Source: Dipteronia dyeriana (taxonomy: Eukaryota; Streptophyta; Magnoliopsida; Sapindales; Sapindaceae). From it: a stretch of 64,000 bases of DNA. Location: positions 23,987,098 to 24,051,097 of the forward strand of contig CM065297.1 of NCBI GenBank assembly GCA_032871835.1, written 5' to 3'. This document shows, piece by piece, positions 35,954-47,320 of the stretch. The translations under genes and the position numbers were made by a program. Every line of letters begins with the position of its first letter. The stretch's first letter is position 1. The notes beneath the pieces are model-generated. The model saw nothing but the letters and a program-made list of their open reading frames with translations. It searched no databases and was not told the origin of the DNA.

Positions 35954-36346
35954 TCTCATCGGTAAAACGGATCTTGGTGAGAGATTCATGTAGATCATGG
36001 CCTAGTCCTATATGATCACATCATACAAGGTGCCTCCATTCTCATATCTCATATGAAGGATTCAGGATAGAATCATCGTACATTACGGAATGGACCGCAG
36101 CTATAGATTAACCACACACAAACTTTATTTGCTATCTATGGACTCTTTAGATTGCATGCCTCTTACTGTATCCGTCCGTATATGATACTCATATACACAG
36201 TTTGAGATTACATCCGACAATCTTGGATGTTTAATATATGCACAAGCTATAAAATAAACAACACAACAAGAATGAATTGAACTTTTCCTTTTATTTATTT
36301 CATAAATCCAATAACAAAATATATCTTTAAGGTATAAACCCCAACA
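34210..36346 (-). repeat. 5' LTR of element C
   Basis: 2,137 bp, TGTTGGGGTTTATACC...GGTTCCAACA on the minus strand. 55-bp tandem duplication at 34387/34442; (AT)n run at about 35921-35950. It faces the solo LTR at 36359 head to head across 12 bases. Confidence 0.9.
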
Positions 36347-36358
36347 ATACCAACCAAC

Positions 36359-37843
36359 TGTTGGGGTTTATGCCCTAAAGATGTAATTTGTAAATGAATA
36401 ATGAAATAAATAAAAGAAAAAGTTCAATTCATTATTGTTATGTTGTTTATTTTATAACTTGTGCATATATTTAACATCCAAGATTGCCGGATGTAATCTC
36501 GAACTGTGTATATAAGTGTCATATACAGATGGATACAGTAAGAGACGTGCAATCTAAAGAGTCCATAGACAGCAAATAAAGTTAGTAACTTTATTTGTGG
36601 TTAATCTATAGCTACAATATATTCTGTAATGTACAATGATTCTATCCTGAATCTTTCATATAAAGATATGAGAATGGAGGCACCTTGTATGATGTGATCA
36701 TATAGGACTGGGCCATAATCTATATGAATCTCTCACCAAGATCCATTTACAGATGAGATTCATATATATCAACAAACGATGGCTACATGTGGGTGATCTT
36801 AATCCTGAGTGTCTTATCGACTCCTTTAGGTTAGATCGTGGTCTTTGATATACCATGGGTGAGGTTGGATGCAGTTCCTGATCAATATGCTCTGTATGTT
36901 GGAATTGCGGTTTGGCCTGTGGCTGGGATGGTTTGTGCACAATAGTGAAATCTACTCCTTCTTGTGAGCAGTAGACGGTAGTTCCCTTAAGGGTTGATTT
37001 GGGACTTGGATAATATGAGCTCTCTCCTAATTTCGTGAAAAATAGGATTTATTGTCCATTAGAGAATCAACGGTACTTAAAGGATATATGTAATTAAAGG
37101 GGTATAACGGACATTATGACCCACCTCTAATTATGAACTATTGCGGAGGATCACACCATATGTAATAGCTATATCGATGGACACCGAGTATCATCGTTCT
37201 GTGTATAAGCATCTACAGTTGAGAGAGTACAGCTTCGGGGTTTTTAGTGGAATAATACCGGAGTTAATAATCAAGGAATATTAATTAAAGAGTTTAATTA
37301 ATGATTCCGATGATTTTCGGAGCTCAAAATGATGTGGGTTCATTAGGTCCCCTTGCTAGCCCGATCGATTAAGGTAACAAGGGTCACGGTTAATTAATTG
37401 GATTATCCAATTAATTGTGTTACAAAAGTGACACGTGTTTATTCGGGAATTAATTGAATAATGAGATTATTTAATTAATGAATGTTAATAGTTAAATTAA
37501 TTAAATAATTAGATTGTTTAATTATATAGATAATTATGAATTATGAATTAACTATTAATTGGAGGTTGTTAGTTGATATATGGATTTAGGTGAAGATAAA
37601 ATAATATGATTATTTTATTTTTACTAAATCATTTATCCAAGTATTTAAATTTAAGTTTAAATTTAAAATACTTATTATCACTTTAAATATTATATATATA
37701 TATATATATATGAAAAGGATAATTAAAAGATATATATCAATTAATAACACAAGAGATTGTATTGGATGTATATTGGTGTATGCACATGAAACAATAGTCA
37801 AAAAAAGAATTTGCATAGGATGCAAATACTTGATACACAAATA

Positions 37844-37933
<90 letters not shown>

Positions 37934-38066
37934 TAAAAGAAGCAAGCAGCGATATATATATATAAATTTGTGAGCAGCAACAATATATATGTGTGAAGCA
38001 AGGCATGAATATATACAGTGGTGAAGCAAGGCGTGAATATATATTTGTGAAAAAAAAAATAGGCCT

Positions 38067-38135
<69 letters not shown>

Positions 38136-38553
38136 TGTTTCATGTTTTATGTGTTTTTGAAACACATAGAAGAAAGAGTTTCTTCAATTCTCACTACATC
38201 CTCTATTCAAGTTCCTGAGACCGTGACGCGCCCACACGCAGTTACCAATCCTGGGAGATAGAGGAAGATCGAGTGGTTCAGACAGAAGCACATCGTAAAA
38301 TGAAGGAGTCTCCAAACGTTGGAAGGAGCGGTTCAGACAGGAGCATATCATAAAGTGAAGGAGCCTCCAAACGTTGGTAAGATTTTCTTCTACTGATTAT
38401 ATTGATTACAATTTCCTGTATTTACATATTGTATGTATCAGTTTTGAAAAATAATTACGATCCCAAGTTTACTGGTCTCAGATACAGATTATGATATGTA
38501 TAAAATTTTTGAAACCTAGTTCCGTTACGTAACCGGTGAACGGCGTTCCAATG
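36359..38553 (+). mobile_element. Solo copia LTR, C family, opposite orientation
   Basis: It starts TGTTGGGGTTTATGCCC right after ACCAACCAAC and ends CGGCGTTCCAATG (expected ...CCAACA). Flanks CCAAC (36354-36358) and CCATC (38554-38558) match at 4 of 5 positions, consistent with a target duplication. It has the 55-bp duplication of the C family (38311/38366). It is widened by (AT)n and (TG)n runs at 37689-37712, 37848-37932 and 38071-38134; open frames there are simple-repeat artefacts. Confidence 0.8.
37848..37932. repeat. Compound (AT)n(TG)n microsatellite
   Basis: About 42 bases of AT repeats pass directly into about 43 bases of TG repeats inside the solo LTR. Confidence 0.9.
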
Positions 38554-39150
38554 CCATCATCATCGAATTCTTTCCCGAATTGCACTCTTTTTGGCGAGCG
38601 ACTTCTTATCTGCATAAACACATAAAATAGTCAAAACGTTCACATGACCATTGATGTAGTGATTCCACCTATGCTTCCATGGTGACTAACAGTGGGGTGA
38701 TGAGATAAATCAAGGTTTTTTTTTTTCAAAATGTACACCCTTGGACTAGGTGTTGGATTTGATTTTATTACATCCAAAGAAGTACCCTTGGTTTGGTCAC
38801 CCTTATCCTTGCAGATCCATATAAGAGTGACTCTCATTTGGTTCCCCAATTCATTTTCTTGCCTACTTTTATGACTTTTTTTTATACTCCTTGCATTGGG
38901 TCTTTTTGTGACCCCGTACATGTCAAAAATAGCATTTATGAGGGAAGTAAGGAATTTACCCTTCATCTTCTATGGGCATGTATATTGTTTCACTACTAAG
39001 GTATCTTTAAGAGCTTGACGCTCTTTGTCTTTCCTCTATACTTCCTTAAGCATCATTCCCATCTTTTTCTTGAACTCTTCTTCTTGGCTCTTTACAACCT
39101 TGGCCAATTCTTCATTTTTTGTGCGGGCTTCATCCCTCTCCTTCTCATGT
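38554..39150 (-). pseudogene. Coiled-coil relic downstream of the B protease
   Basis: Reading on from the protease linker, the minus strand encodes a charged helical stretch (KERDEARTKNEELAKVV, then KSQEEEFKKKMGMMLKEV; about 39140-39040), then KFLTSLINAIFDMYGVTK (about 38955-38900) and a basic region (to 38640). A few stops and frameshifts occur. I do not recognise this domain. In Athila-type elements RT would be expected soon after the protease, so this could be an additional element-encoded region or a captured one. It is cut by the solo LTR at 38553. Confidence 0.5.
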
Positions 39151-39640
39151 ATTTCAACCCTCAAAGCAGTTGACATCAATCACATCCATCTCATTTGTTT
39201 CAATGATGTCTGTCTTCTCTTCATTAAGTATCCTTACTTCATCCTGAAATGCTTGGGAGAACTCTTCCAAATCTTCCATTGGTTCATCAGCTGTTGCATT
39301 GGTTTCCTCGGTTGTCACGTTAAAAAAAGTGTTCAACTCCTTCTCTTCCTTTCCTGTAAATACATCAAACTCATCTACCTCTCCTAAAACTGTCATGGTT
39401 AGCTTCCCGTGGTGCACATCAACCATTGTTCTTGCCGTAGCCATGAATGACCTTCCAAGAAGTATGAGATGTTCTTTACTTGTGTAATTCTCTCCAACAT
39501 CAAGACACAGTTTATAGGGATGATTAGCTTGTCCACTTCTAAGAGCACATCTTCAACTATCCCAAGAGGGTGTCATGAAGATTGGTTGCTAGAACTAGGG
39601 TCATGAAGGTATGCCTTTCCTAACTTCAACCACTTTCGAG
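39151..39640 (-). pseudogene. pol: Athila-like protease relic of element B
   Basis: GRSFMATARTMVDVHHGKLT (about 39460-39400) is the conserved end of the Athila-type aspartic protease, preceded by a degraded region up to 39640. An acidic linker with many Glu residues follows (39370-39154). The active-site DxG triad is not clearly readable. Confidence 0.75.
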
Positions 39641-40899
39641 AAAGGCATCAAATTGATACCTGATCCCAAGTCCTACGTGACCTTCTCCCTAGAAGAACCC
39701 CCAATAGATATATCGACGGTAAAACTTCCAGGATCTTTAAGATTTGATAGGAGACCTTTCTAAATAACTGTACTGACATTGCCTCCAAGATGCTCTTGAT
39801 GGTGTGGACCCAATCATGCTCCATCTTGCTAACTCTTTCATTCATCTTTGGTTTGATTTTGGTTTTCATCTTTGAGGGTTTATAAAGGTCCCTTGCTTTA
39901 TAAAGGCTTGGTTGCACCCTCTTGTTTCCCACCGCATCTACCATGTTTATTCCTTTCGTATGGTTACTAGGCGCCTTCCCCTTATCTTGTTGTTTTGAAC
40001 TTTCTTGCAATTGAGACAATTGCATTGAAATCTTCTTAATTGAGGCCTCAAAGCTAACTATCCTTTGATCTTCCACTGGACTGTAGACTTGAGCATGCTA
40101 ATTGGTCTGGTTTGATTGGGCACTATCATTCTGATTCCCCCATTGGTTTCCTCCATATCCTTGGTTGTTCTGATTGTTCTGGTACTGTTGATTTCCTCCT
40201 TAGAATTGACCTCTATTATAATCATTCCCCCATTGATTGTTTCTCCGATTAGGGTTGTAATTCTTTCCGTTCGGGTTATTCCGTTGATTATTTTGATTGT
40301 ATTGGTACAATGCTTATGCTTCCTCCTCATGGGGTAGTACACCTTGACCGGGGCACATGTTCTCCATCCTCTTCCACAAATGTAGCAATTTTTCCATGAA
40401 TCTTTTTCGTCTTCCATGCCAAAAAGTATATATCGAAAAACATCCTCTCAATCTCATCCCATTTTGCTAATGATTCTGATGTTAAAGCCATAAGCCACTG
40501 TTTGGCCTTATCCTTCATGCAATATGAAAAATATAGCATCTTGAGTTGATTTTCTGACATTGCTCTTAGGCGAATGGTTGTCATGACATTGTAATACTCT
40601 TTCATGAATTGAAGAGCATCATCTCCTTGTTTTCCATAGTATGTGGGGAGAGTATTATAATGTTGTTTCTTCAATTCATAATTCCTCTGTGTCGTATTTA
40701 ACATAATGGCCGAATGATGAGTTCTAACTGTTGGCAAGGAATAATCCATCATATATCTATGAGGTTCACCATCATTTGATATGACTAGTGAAACACGTCC
40801 GTCATCCCGTGAACTAGCTGATGATGTATCACGAAATGTCATTTTCAATTGGTTTCCTGAAAATTGACAATTAAATGTGATCAAAGATCTAATTATCAA
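39641..40899 (-). pseudogene. gag: Athila-like gag of element B
   Basis: The gag domain (40800-40380) contains LPTYYGKQGDDALQFMKEY, LKMLYFSYCMKDKAKQWL and LAKWDEIERMFFDIYF, the Retrotrans_gag pattern (F/YG...FPxSLKDKAKxWL...W.E....F). A frameshift near 40400 leads into an Asn/Gln-rich stretch (about 40330-40100), then SFEASIKKISMQLSQLQE, a helical segment, and a basic tail. The frame is broken by several stops. The most likely start is the Met of MTFRDTSSAS (about 40842). Confidence 0.8.
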
Positions 40900-40966
40900 G
40901 TTGATTATATTTAAGACTACAATGATGAATTATACTAAAAACAAGCAACAACTACAGAAAGTATTT

Positions 40967-40983
40967 CCCTAACAATGGTGCCA
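40967..40983 (-). other. Primer binding site of element B
   Basis: The minus strand reads TGGCACCATTGTTAGGG, six bases inside the 5' LTR end. It resembles the TGGCGCCGTTGCCGGGG site used by Athila/Tat elements (Asp tRNA), with C/T and G/A changes. Confidence 0.7.
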
Positions 40984-40989
40984 AGATTT

Positions 40990-42479
40990 TGACGCACTCC
41001 GAGTGTACCTCTTAACTATTGGTACTCTAAAAACTAAATGGAATGCGCGTGTCTGATTGACCCTTCACAAGTGTACGGTTCACTAGCTAGTATAACGGAC
41101 ACAAGTAAGGGTATAATTCCTATAGAGAAAACTCGAAATGGTTTAAATGATTGTTTTAGTAAAAGTTGCTAAATGTTGTGCTAATTGTGAAATGATTATT
41201 CTAAAGATTCTAAAGATATGCTGAGGAGATAATGATGCAACATGCTAATAACAAAGTTCACAACCTAGTTCCTATCTACAAATATCGATATGAAGAGTTT
41301 CAAGTGTAACCTACTCAAGATTGATCAACCAAGAGATAGATCCACTTATTCATGCACACAATTCATGCTTAGATGCTAAGTTCATGCTTAGATGCTAAGT
41401 AAAGATCATACCCAACAATCAACATGTTAATATTTTAAGCATAGGTGCAACTCAAGATAAATGAAAAATAGACTAGATCATTACTAAAGGTGTTCACATA
41501 TATACAATCACCAAATCCTCAACAAAAGGATTTAGCCACTCATTATCAAATAAGTATAAGTAAAGAGAATGATAAAGAAAGCTCATGGATTCTTGATGCT
41601 CCCTTCTATGCTTGCTAACCAAAACCTTGCTTGTTTGACAAAGAGTAGATTTACTTATCACTAATTCAAGATTCTAATTCTAAGTTATGAACAAAAAAGT
41701 TTTTGATCTAAAAAATACAAGATTAAAGTAAAAGTGAGAAGGGTGTTTCTTACTCCAAAGCTTAAGATTACAAACTAACATGCAACACTCTAACACATTC
41801 ATTCTTGAAAGAAAAATGTGTTTATATAGTGGACAAACTAACATGAAATCCACTTGTAGGATGTTGTGGATCATGATCTGTGACATGAATGTTGCAGATT
41901 TATCTCGCAGTTGCGTCGGCACAGGATCTGTTACTTTATTTTGCTGGTTGTAACTCGTAGATCTTCTTTTGTGGCTGCTCTGCGACTTCATTATGCTACT
42001 TCAACGTCACAGTCTCTACTCACAGTGACGTATGAGGCTATACTGCTAGATTCTTTTATGAGTAAGAACTCGCAGTCGTCACTCGCAGTCTTTTTTGAAA
42101 CTGAATTGCTAGACAAAGCTTGTAAATTTCTTCTCATAGTGCTCTCTTCCTCTATTATGTCGCCTCGTTCTGCGAGGTGTAACTCGTAGTGTTAGCTCAC
42201 AGATTTGCTCTGCTAGGTTCTTGTCGCAGTTTGAACTGGCAGTGTCTTCTGGACTTGATCCGCGACTTCATTCTATGAGTAAGTACTCGTAGACTTCTTC
42301 TAAACCGTAATTTTTTCATTGTTTTCTTCCGTAGTCTTTTTCAAGTCCTCAATTGCCTCTAAATATCAAAAATACCCGTAAAGAACTCAAAGAGATAATT
42401 AAAATACACAAATGTCCGATGAACAGACACAAAATGAATGAATTAAACTCTCAAAATATATACAAACTTAGATCTATCA
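40990..42479 (-). repeat. 5' LTR of element B
   Basis: 1,490 bp, TGACGCACTCCGAG...AGATCTATCA on the plus strand. A 20-bp phrase (TTCATGCTTAGATGCTAAGT) is tandemly duplicated near 41366-41401, absent from the other LTR. CTCGCAG-type motifs run from 41890 to 42290. ATGAC follows at 42480-42484. Confidence 0.9.
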
Positions 42480-42905
42480 ATGACTCAACTCTAATTATGA
42501 ATTACTTATAGAGGATCGTACTATATGTAATAGCTATATGATGGATATTGAGTTTTTGGTTTGTGTAGAAACATTTACAATTACGAGAGTGTAGCCTCGG
42601 GTTTTTAGTGGAGTAACTTCAAGGTTAATAATCATGAAATATTAATTAAAGAATTTAATTAATTTTTCTAAGGATCATTGGCGCTCAAGACTGTGGGTCC
42701 ATTAGGTCCCCTTGCTAGCCCAAAACGTTGATGGTAATAAGGGTCACGGTTAATTAATTGGATGATCCAATTAATTATGTTACAAAAGTAACAAGAAATT
42801 TATTCAAGGAATTAATTAAATGATGAGGTTATTTAATTAATATATTAATAATTAAATTAATTAAACAATAATATTATTTAATTAATAAATTAATAATTGA
42901 GAATT
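42480..42905 (+). repeat. 5' LTR of element D, piece 2
   Basis: It resumes D with ATGACTCAACTCTAATTATGAA, the text expected after 19772, and includes GTCCATTAGGTCCCCTTGC and the AATTAATTGGATGATCC block. It ends with target copy GAATT (42901-42905), where element E enters. Confidence 0.9.
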
Positions 42906-43656
42906 TGTTGACGGTGATTTTTAGATTTTTGGATTAATCTCTAGTCGAACAAGTAATATGAATAAACAGTCAAACTGTAAACCATAATAGTTTACGTGGT
43001 AAAACCCTAAGGTGGAGAAACATCCACGGTTGCCAGCAACGGTGAGAAAAATTCACTAATAATAAAAATAACACACTCAAACTCACGTGTCCTCTTATAA
43101 GCTTAATTGATGTTCACCCCCTTGCGGGTGTTATTAGGATCTATTTATTCATGCGTAGAATCCTAATTCTTGATGTACAAATAAGGAAAGTTCCTATAAA
43201 TAATTGAAACTCTAACTTATTGGAGTCGTGTTACCCTTCCTCCATATCTTATGTTGATTGTGTTTCGATTGTATTAGACTTCTTGCCTAATATGGACTTT
43301 GATATCTATATAGAAACTCACTTCCTCATCAAAGTGTGCTTATAGACATCTTATTTAATTAGAATTCATTCTCTATGTGTTTGAGTCATAACTTCATTAA
43401 ATCTGAATACTGTCCACGTGTCACGCAACCGTCCACCTATTAAACCCGACCAAACTCGATTTCCCATGATCGTCTGTTTCACATGTTCATAACCTTAACC
43501 CTGACTATCTTGACAGCCGCTATCGGGTCTTCCTACCCGATCGTTTGTTCTTTGGTTAACTTGGGTTGGCTCAATCTGGTTGACTCCTAGTGACGTGGCA
43601 CCCCCGACTCTTGTCTTTTGCTGACGTGTCATATTATCTATATTTTACCAATAACA
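42906..43656 (-). repeat. 3' LTR of element E
   Basis: 751 bp; it matches 55705-56494 through AAGGTGGAGAAACATCCACG, CTTATAGACATCTTATT and GACGTGGCACCCCCGACTC. It carries TGACGTGGCA (43591-43600) and TGACGTGTCA (43622-43631), bZIP-type binding motifs, near the outer U3 end in element orientation. Confidence 0.9.
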
Positions 43657-43889
43657 ATACCATCTTAAACATACGAGACTGTGTTTCTCATTCCAAATGG
43701 AATCCATTCAGCGAAGTGCATTAATTTGTTCTTTTTTCTTATATTGTAGCTCTTTAATGCTCATTTAATGTTTTACAGCTAAGCGTTAACCTTAATCACA
43801 CCCGTTTCGACTGACACAATCATTTGGCCACTTTTTGAATTTCAATCGATGCGTGATTTTAGGATTTCGTGCATCTATTTCCACTCTTG

Positions 43890-44073
43890 TCTGGTGACGT
43901 GTGCACACTCTAATGATGTCACCCACTTCTATATATAATTCAAAACTCTTTATTTCCCTCTCATGACTTCATAAATTCTTTCATAAAAAAACACTAATTT
44001 TTCCGTTTTCTTCGCTTCCTTTCCTTCTTTACGAACCGTTCATATTTCCGTTGCCTTCATCTATATTTTGGGT
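43890..44073 (+). promoter_or_regulatory. Candidate promoter of the antisense gene in element E
   Basis: Just inside the 3' LTR the plus strand has GTGACGTGTGCAC (43894-43906), ATGATGTCACC (43913-43923), and a TATA box TCTATATATAATT (43929-43941). A pyrimidine-rich stretch and the first ATG (44074) follow 130 bases later. Spacing suits a plant RNA polymerase II promoter. No transcript evidence is available. Confidence 0.45.
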
Positions 44074-47000
44074 ATGGATCCCACTCTCCGTTATTGATAT
44101 TTTGAACTTCTCATGCATGCCATTGAGGCTCTAGATAATAAGAATATCGTTAGGCTTGAATCCATACTTTAGGGTCACTTTCACGCATACACCCCTCCGT
44201 TTCAACCTGTTGCTTTAGATGTAGATTACTCAGTGGCTCATTCTGAGTTTGTTCCTTCATCTGCTAACCCTCCTGCTTCTGCTTCTGCTTCTGTTGATGT
44301 TTTCCTAGATATGTCGAGGATAACCAGTTCGAGACAAACCACTAGAGCTTCTCCCAAGGAAGCTAGCTATCTGGCGAGCGACTTGAAAACAGACTCACAG
44401 AAACTGATGATGAAGGAAGTCCGGGAGAACGATGGGTAGACATTCTAAAGTTCACTATGGATTGCCATAGTGCCTTTGATTACGAGATAAATGTTGTAAC
44501 TGTTGATGAAGATGAGAAGTTCAGAGATCAGTTTTACCTTTCACATTTGGTGCGACCGTCTTGTAGTGACGAGCGTGCTGTATGGAATTCCCCTTCTGGT
44601 GAAATAGCTGTTTATGGGGTCATGTTATCCTCGGGGTCACTCTCCCCATTCAACCCTTCATTGCTCAATTTTTGGCAGATACAGGTATTACCCCCGCTCA
44701 ACTGACTCCCAACTCTTACCAAATGTTGATTAGCTTATGGCACTTATGGAAGAGGATTGGGGCCAAGAACCCTCCCCCCCGACCCCTCAGGAGATACATA
44801 ACTTTTATACCTAGGCGATCAGATGCTGAGGTACCTTCTATCTTGAATCCACCTCCTTGAGCAACTAGATTCCTCATGGTTACAAAGAAAAGCCTACCCC
44901 TCTCACTCATAAGGACCATAATGGTTTTATTTGGGGGTTTCCTTAATTAAACAAGTATTGGAAGAACAGCTGGTTCTTCGTTAGTGGTAATTGAGGTGAG
45001 ATTGTGGTGGCTGATGCTACCCATCAACTAGTCAGAGCAATGTTTTAAGGCATTTCTGTTGCCCCAAAATGTGGAACAAGACAACGCCTGTGATGACTCG
45101 AGACCAGGCCAACACATATGTTAAGGCAGCTCAGACTTCTTGGGAGGTCAAGGACCGCCACAATTTGTACACAAAAGACACTGATCAAATTGAGACTTTT
45201 TCTTGAGATCTTTGCCCGGCACAAGTGTTGTAGATCCTTATTTCTATACTTTTTAGCTTTTGTCATACGTATTTGTTCTTACTATTTTTCTTCATGTTTT
45301 TTCTTTTCAGTGTACGAGATAAACATCTTCTCTAGTGAGCAAGTCAAAAAGGCTAAAAATCTTGATTGGGTTAGCAGGAAAGAGGCTGCTAATCAGGAGG
45401 CTCAAGGAATTGCTCCCCTGAAATGAGCGGTCGTGATGCCTTTTCTTTCTGAAGCAATAGAAGAGGGTTGTCTAGAGATAGGTCTGCCAGGGTGTGATCT
45501 ACCTCAGAGGAATTCGATCGAGCTAGGTCTAGCAGAAAGAGGTCGTACTGAGATAGACGTATCAGTGATAGGCCAAGCAGGGACAAACCAAGCAAGGATA
45601 AGTCCAGCGATGTGGTATTTGACGAAAAGATCACTAGTGGTAAGATGACCGTGACTTAGGAGGGATTCTCTGCTATTGAGGCCATTAACAAAAAAAAATA
45701 GAGGTTCCACATGTTGCTGACCCATTGCCCTTACAATCAGGGGTTGATCCTATCATCTTGGATGACAAAGGTGAGGATGATCATGAGACCCTGACTGGGC
45801 TAATTTTACGGGAGTAACGGGATGAAGAAAAGGGACGATCGGGCGTCTACAACATCTTCTTCTCACCCATGTATTCTGGTCAAGACAGTTGATCTGATAG
45901 TGCCTTCCACTCATCCTGAGCTTTCTCGGGTTCAAGTTGACCACCATTTTTCTGATCTGCCCACACATCGCCTAGGGAAGGCCCCAATCCAGTTCTCCAT
46001 TATACCTTAGACAATCTTTATTGACTCTGAATATAATGATTATGGGCTTAAATCAGAGGAGCAATTCATTGATGATGAGCTACTCGATGTCACTGAGGAT
46101 GAATCACTCCTCCCGGTGTTCAAATCAAGGATAGGTGCAACAATCATGCTGGTTGAAGATGTAGGGATGAACCAACACTTCCTTAGGATGGTGTTAGTGA
46201 AGGTTAAGCCACTGAAGGGAAGGGTTTTGATGCCCCTTCAACTATCTTTCAGGATAGAGAGGGCACTGGAACTTTAAAGGTGCAAAGTGTTACTAGGTGT
46301 CCCTACCAGCAGCACTCACGACCACTATTACTTCCGGTCATGATAGATCTACTCCCTTTTTGTTCCTGTTTCTGGGTCTTCCATCTTCCCCATTCAAGAA
46401 ACTCTCAAGTCGAACCCCTCTTCACGCTTCGTTCAATGTCATTTGGCGAAGGGTAAATTGACGACGGGTACTAAAGGGAAGCCAGAGCTGCTAGTACCTC
46501 TGAGCGAATCCGTATGATCTTCACCAATAGAGTTTTTATAAGTGCTTCTTACGTTATCTTTCACATATATGTTTTCAAGCATTCTTAGTTCTCATTTCTT
46601 CTTTTAGGCAGTGGATGAGCTAACTCGGGCCTTAGTTGATCAGAAGAATCAGACTGCTAAGATAACCTAACTGGAAAATACTCATGCTGAAAAGGATGAC
46701 GCTCTCAAGTATTCCTCTGCCAGTACGTACAGAATTAGGCAGTATAAGGAGAAGCTGAAGGCTCATGCCACTACTGAGGTTGCTCTGAGGAGGACCATAG
46801 CCAATGTTCAGAACAGGGCTTCCATTGTTGAAACAATCCTCAGAGAGATCACTACTCGGAATGTTGACTTAGAAAAGAGGGTCACGAAGGCAGAGTTGCA
46901 AAGTGCTGAGCTTGAGTCTAGGGCCATCCTGACTGACACAACGGTAGATAAACTCAAAGTGGAGACCCGAATTGCCTAAAATACCCTCGCATCTACTCAT

Positions 47001-47320
47001 CAGTTCAGGATTGAGATGTAGCAAGAATCTGTAGAGGCTCAGATCCACCATGACCACTTAGCAAAGGTTCTAGAACGACAACAAATAAGTATGGAAGTGC
47101 TCTCTCAGGAGGTCAGGTTAGCCCTTGATGTCCAGATTGTGGATCACTACAAGAGGTCTCCAGCCTCTGTTGCTGTTATGTTGAAAGAATTTAAGAGAGG
47201 GCTGGCCACTGCTTGAGTATATTTTGTTGGCAAAGAGAGGTCCTCAGGGGAGGCCTATCGGAAATGGGACTGGACAATCAAGAGACATAAAGACGAGTCC
47301 TTGGAAGCCATTTAAAATCA
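44074..47320 (+). pseudogene. Antisense gene of element E (gypsy-type transposon domain plus coiled coil)
   Basis: Read on the strand opposite to gag-pol. First part (44074-45225): MDPTLRY then stop, a Ser/Ala-rich stretch, FTMDCHSAFDYEINVV, TLPIQPFIAQFLADTGITPA followed by QLTPNSYQMLISLW, and later NGFIWGFP...KYWKNSWFFVSGN. This layout (LP..PF...L...G..P.QL.PN) resembles the plant family called putative gypsy-type transposon (Transposase_28). Frameshifts lie near 44395 and 44635. An apparent intron (about 45226-45310, ending TTTTTTCTTTTCAG) is followed by a Lys-rich piece and an Arg/Ser-rich, repeat-like region (45420-45640). A second apparent intron (46512-46607, GTATGA...CTTTTAG) joins to a coiled-coil exon (46608-47320) with AVDELTRALVDQKNQTAK and SQEVRLALDVQIVDHYKRS. 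Function is unknown; extra ORFs here, some antisense, are known in Tat elements such as Grande. Confidence 0.6.

Larger units (their letters stand above)
26599..36346 (-). mobile_element. Ty1/copia element C inside element B
   Basis: Two LTRs of about 2.14 kb (26599-28741; 34210-36346) bracket gag-pol on the minus strand. The PBS is an exact initiator-Met match, two bases from the 5' LTR. It is the closest relative of element A in the window but keeps the full pol length. Flanking 5-mers are TTTAC and ATACC, so no clear target duplication is left. The outer end of the 3' LTR is also altered (ATTTGG for TGTTGG), which suggests rearrangement or decay there. Confidence 0.85.
19778..42479 (-). 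mobile_element. Athila-like Ty3/gypsy element B with nested copia insertions
   Basis: The ends are TGATGCACTATGAGCG (19778) and ATCTATCA (42479), flanked by identical 5-bp ATGAC. Two LTRs (19778-21222; 40990-42479) start with TGATGCACT/TGACGCACT and share text throughout. On the minus strand the order is PBS, gag, protease, unknown coiled-coil region, (inserted copia elements), RT, RNase H, integrase, polypurine tract and 3' LTR. RT and integrase phrases are of the Athila lineage. No env-like frame is visible in the 1.25 kb after integrase. Without its insertions the element would be roughly 10-11 kb. Confidence 0.9.

Noticed and set aside
37610..38165. Long open frames of repeated Ile-Tyr and Thr-His
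   Set aside because: They are translations of (AT)n and (TG)n microsatellites in a solo LTR.
34210..38553. The two facing LTRs as a 5'/3' pair of one element
   Set aside because: They are inverted and 12 bp apart; the true partner of 34210-36346 is 26599-28741 with gag-pol between.
44716..45968. Minus-strand open frames across the antisense gene of element E
   Set aside because: They follow the strand of gag-pol but show no retroelement motif; recognisable domains and splice signals here are on the plus strand.
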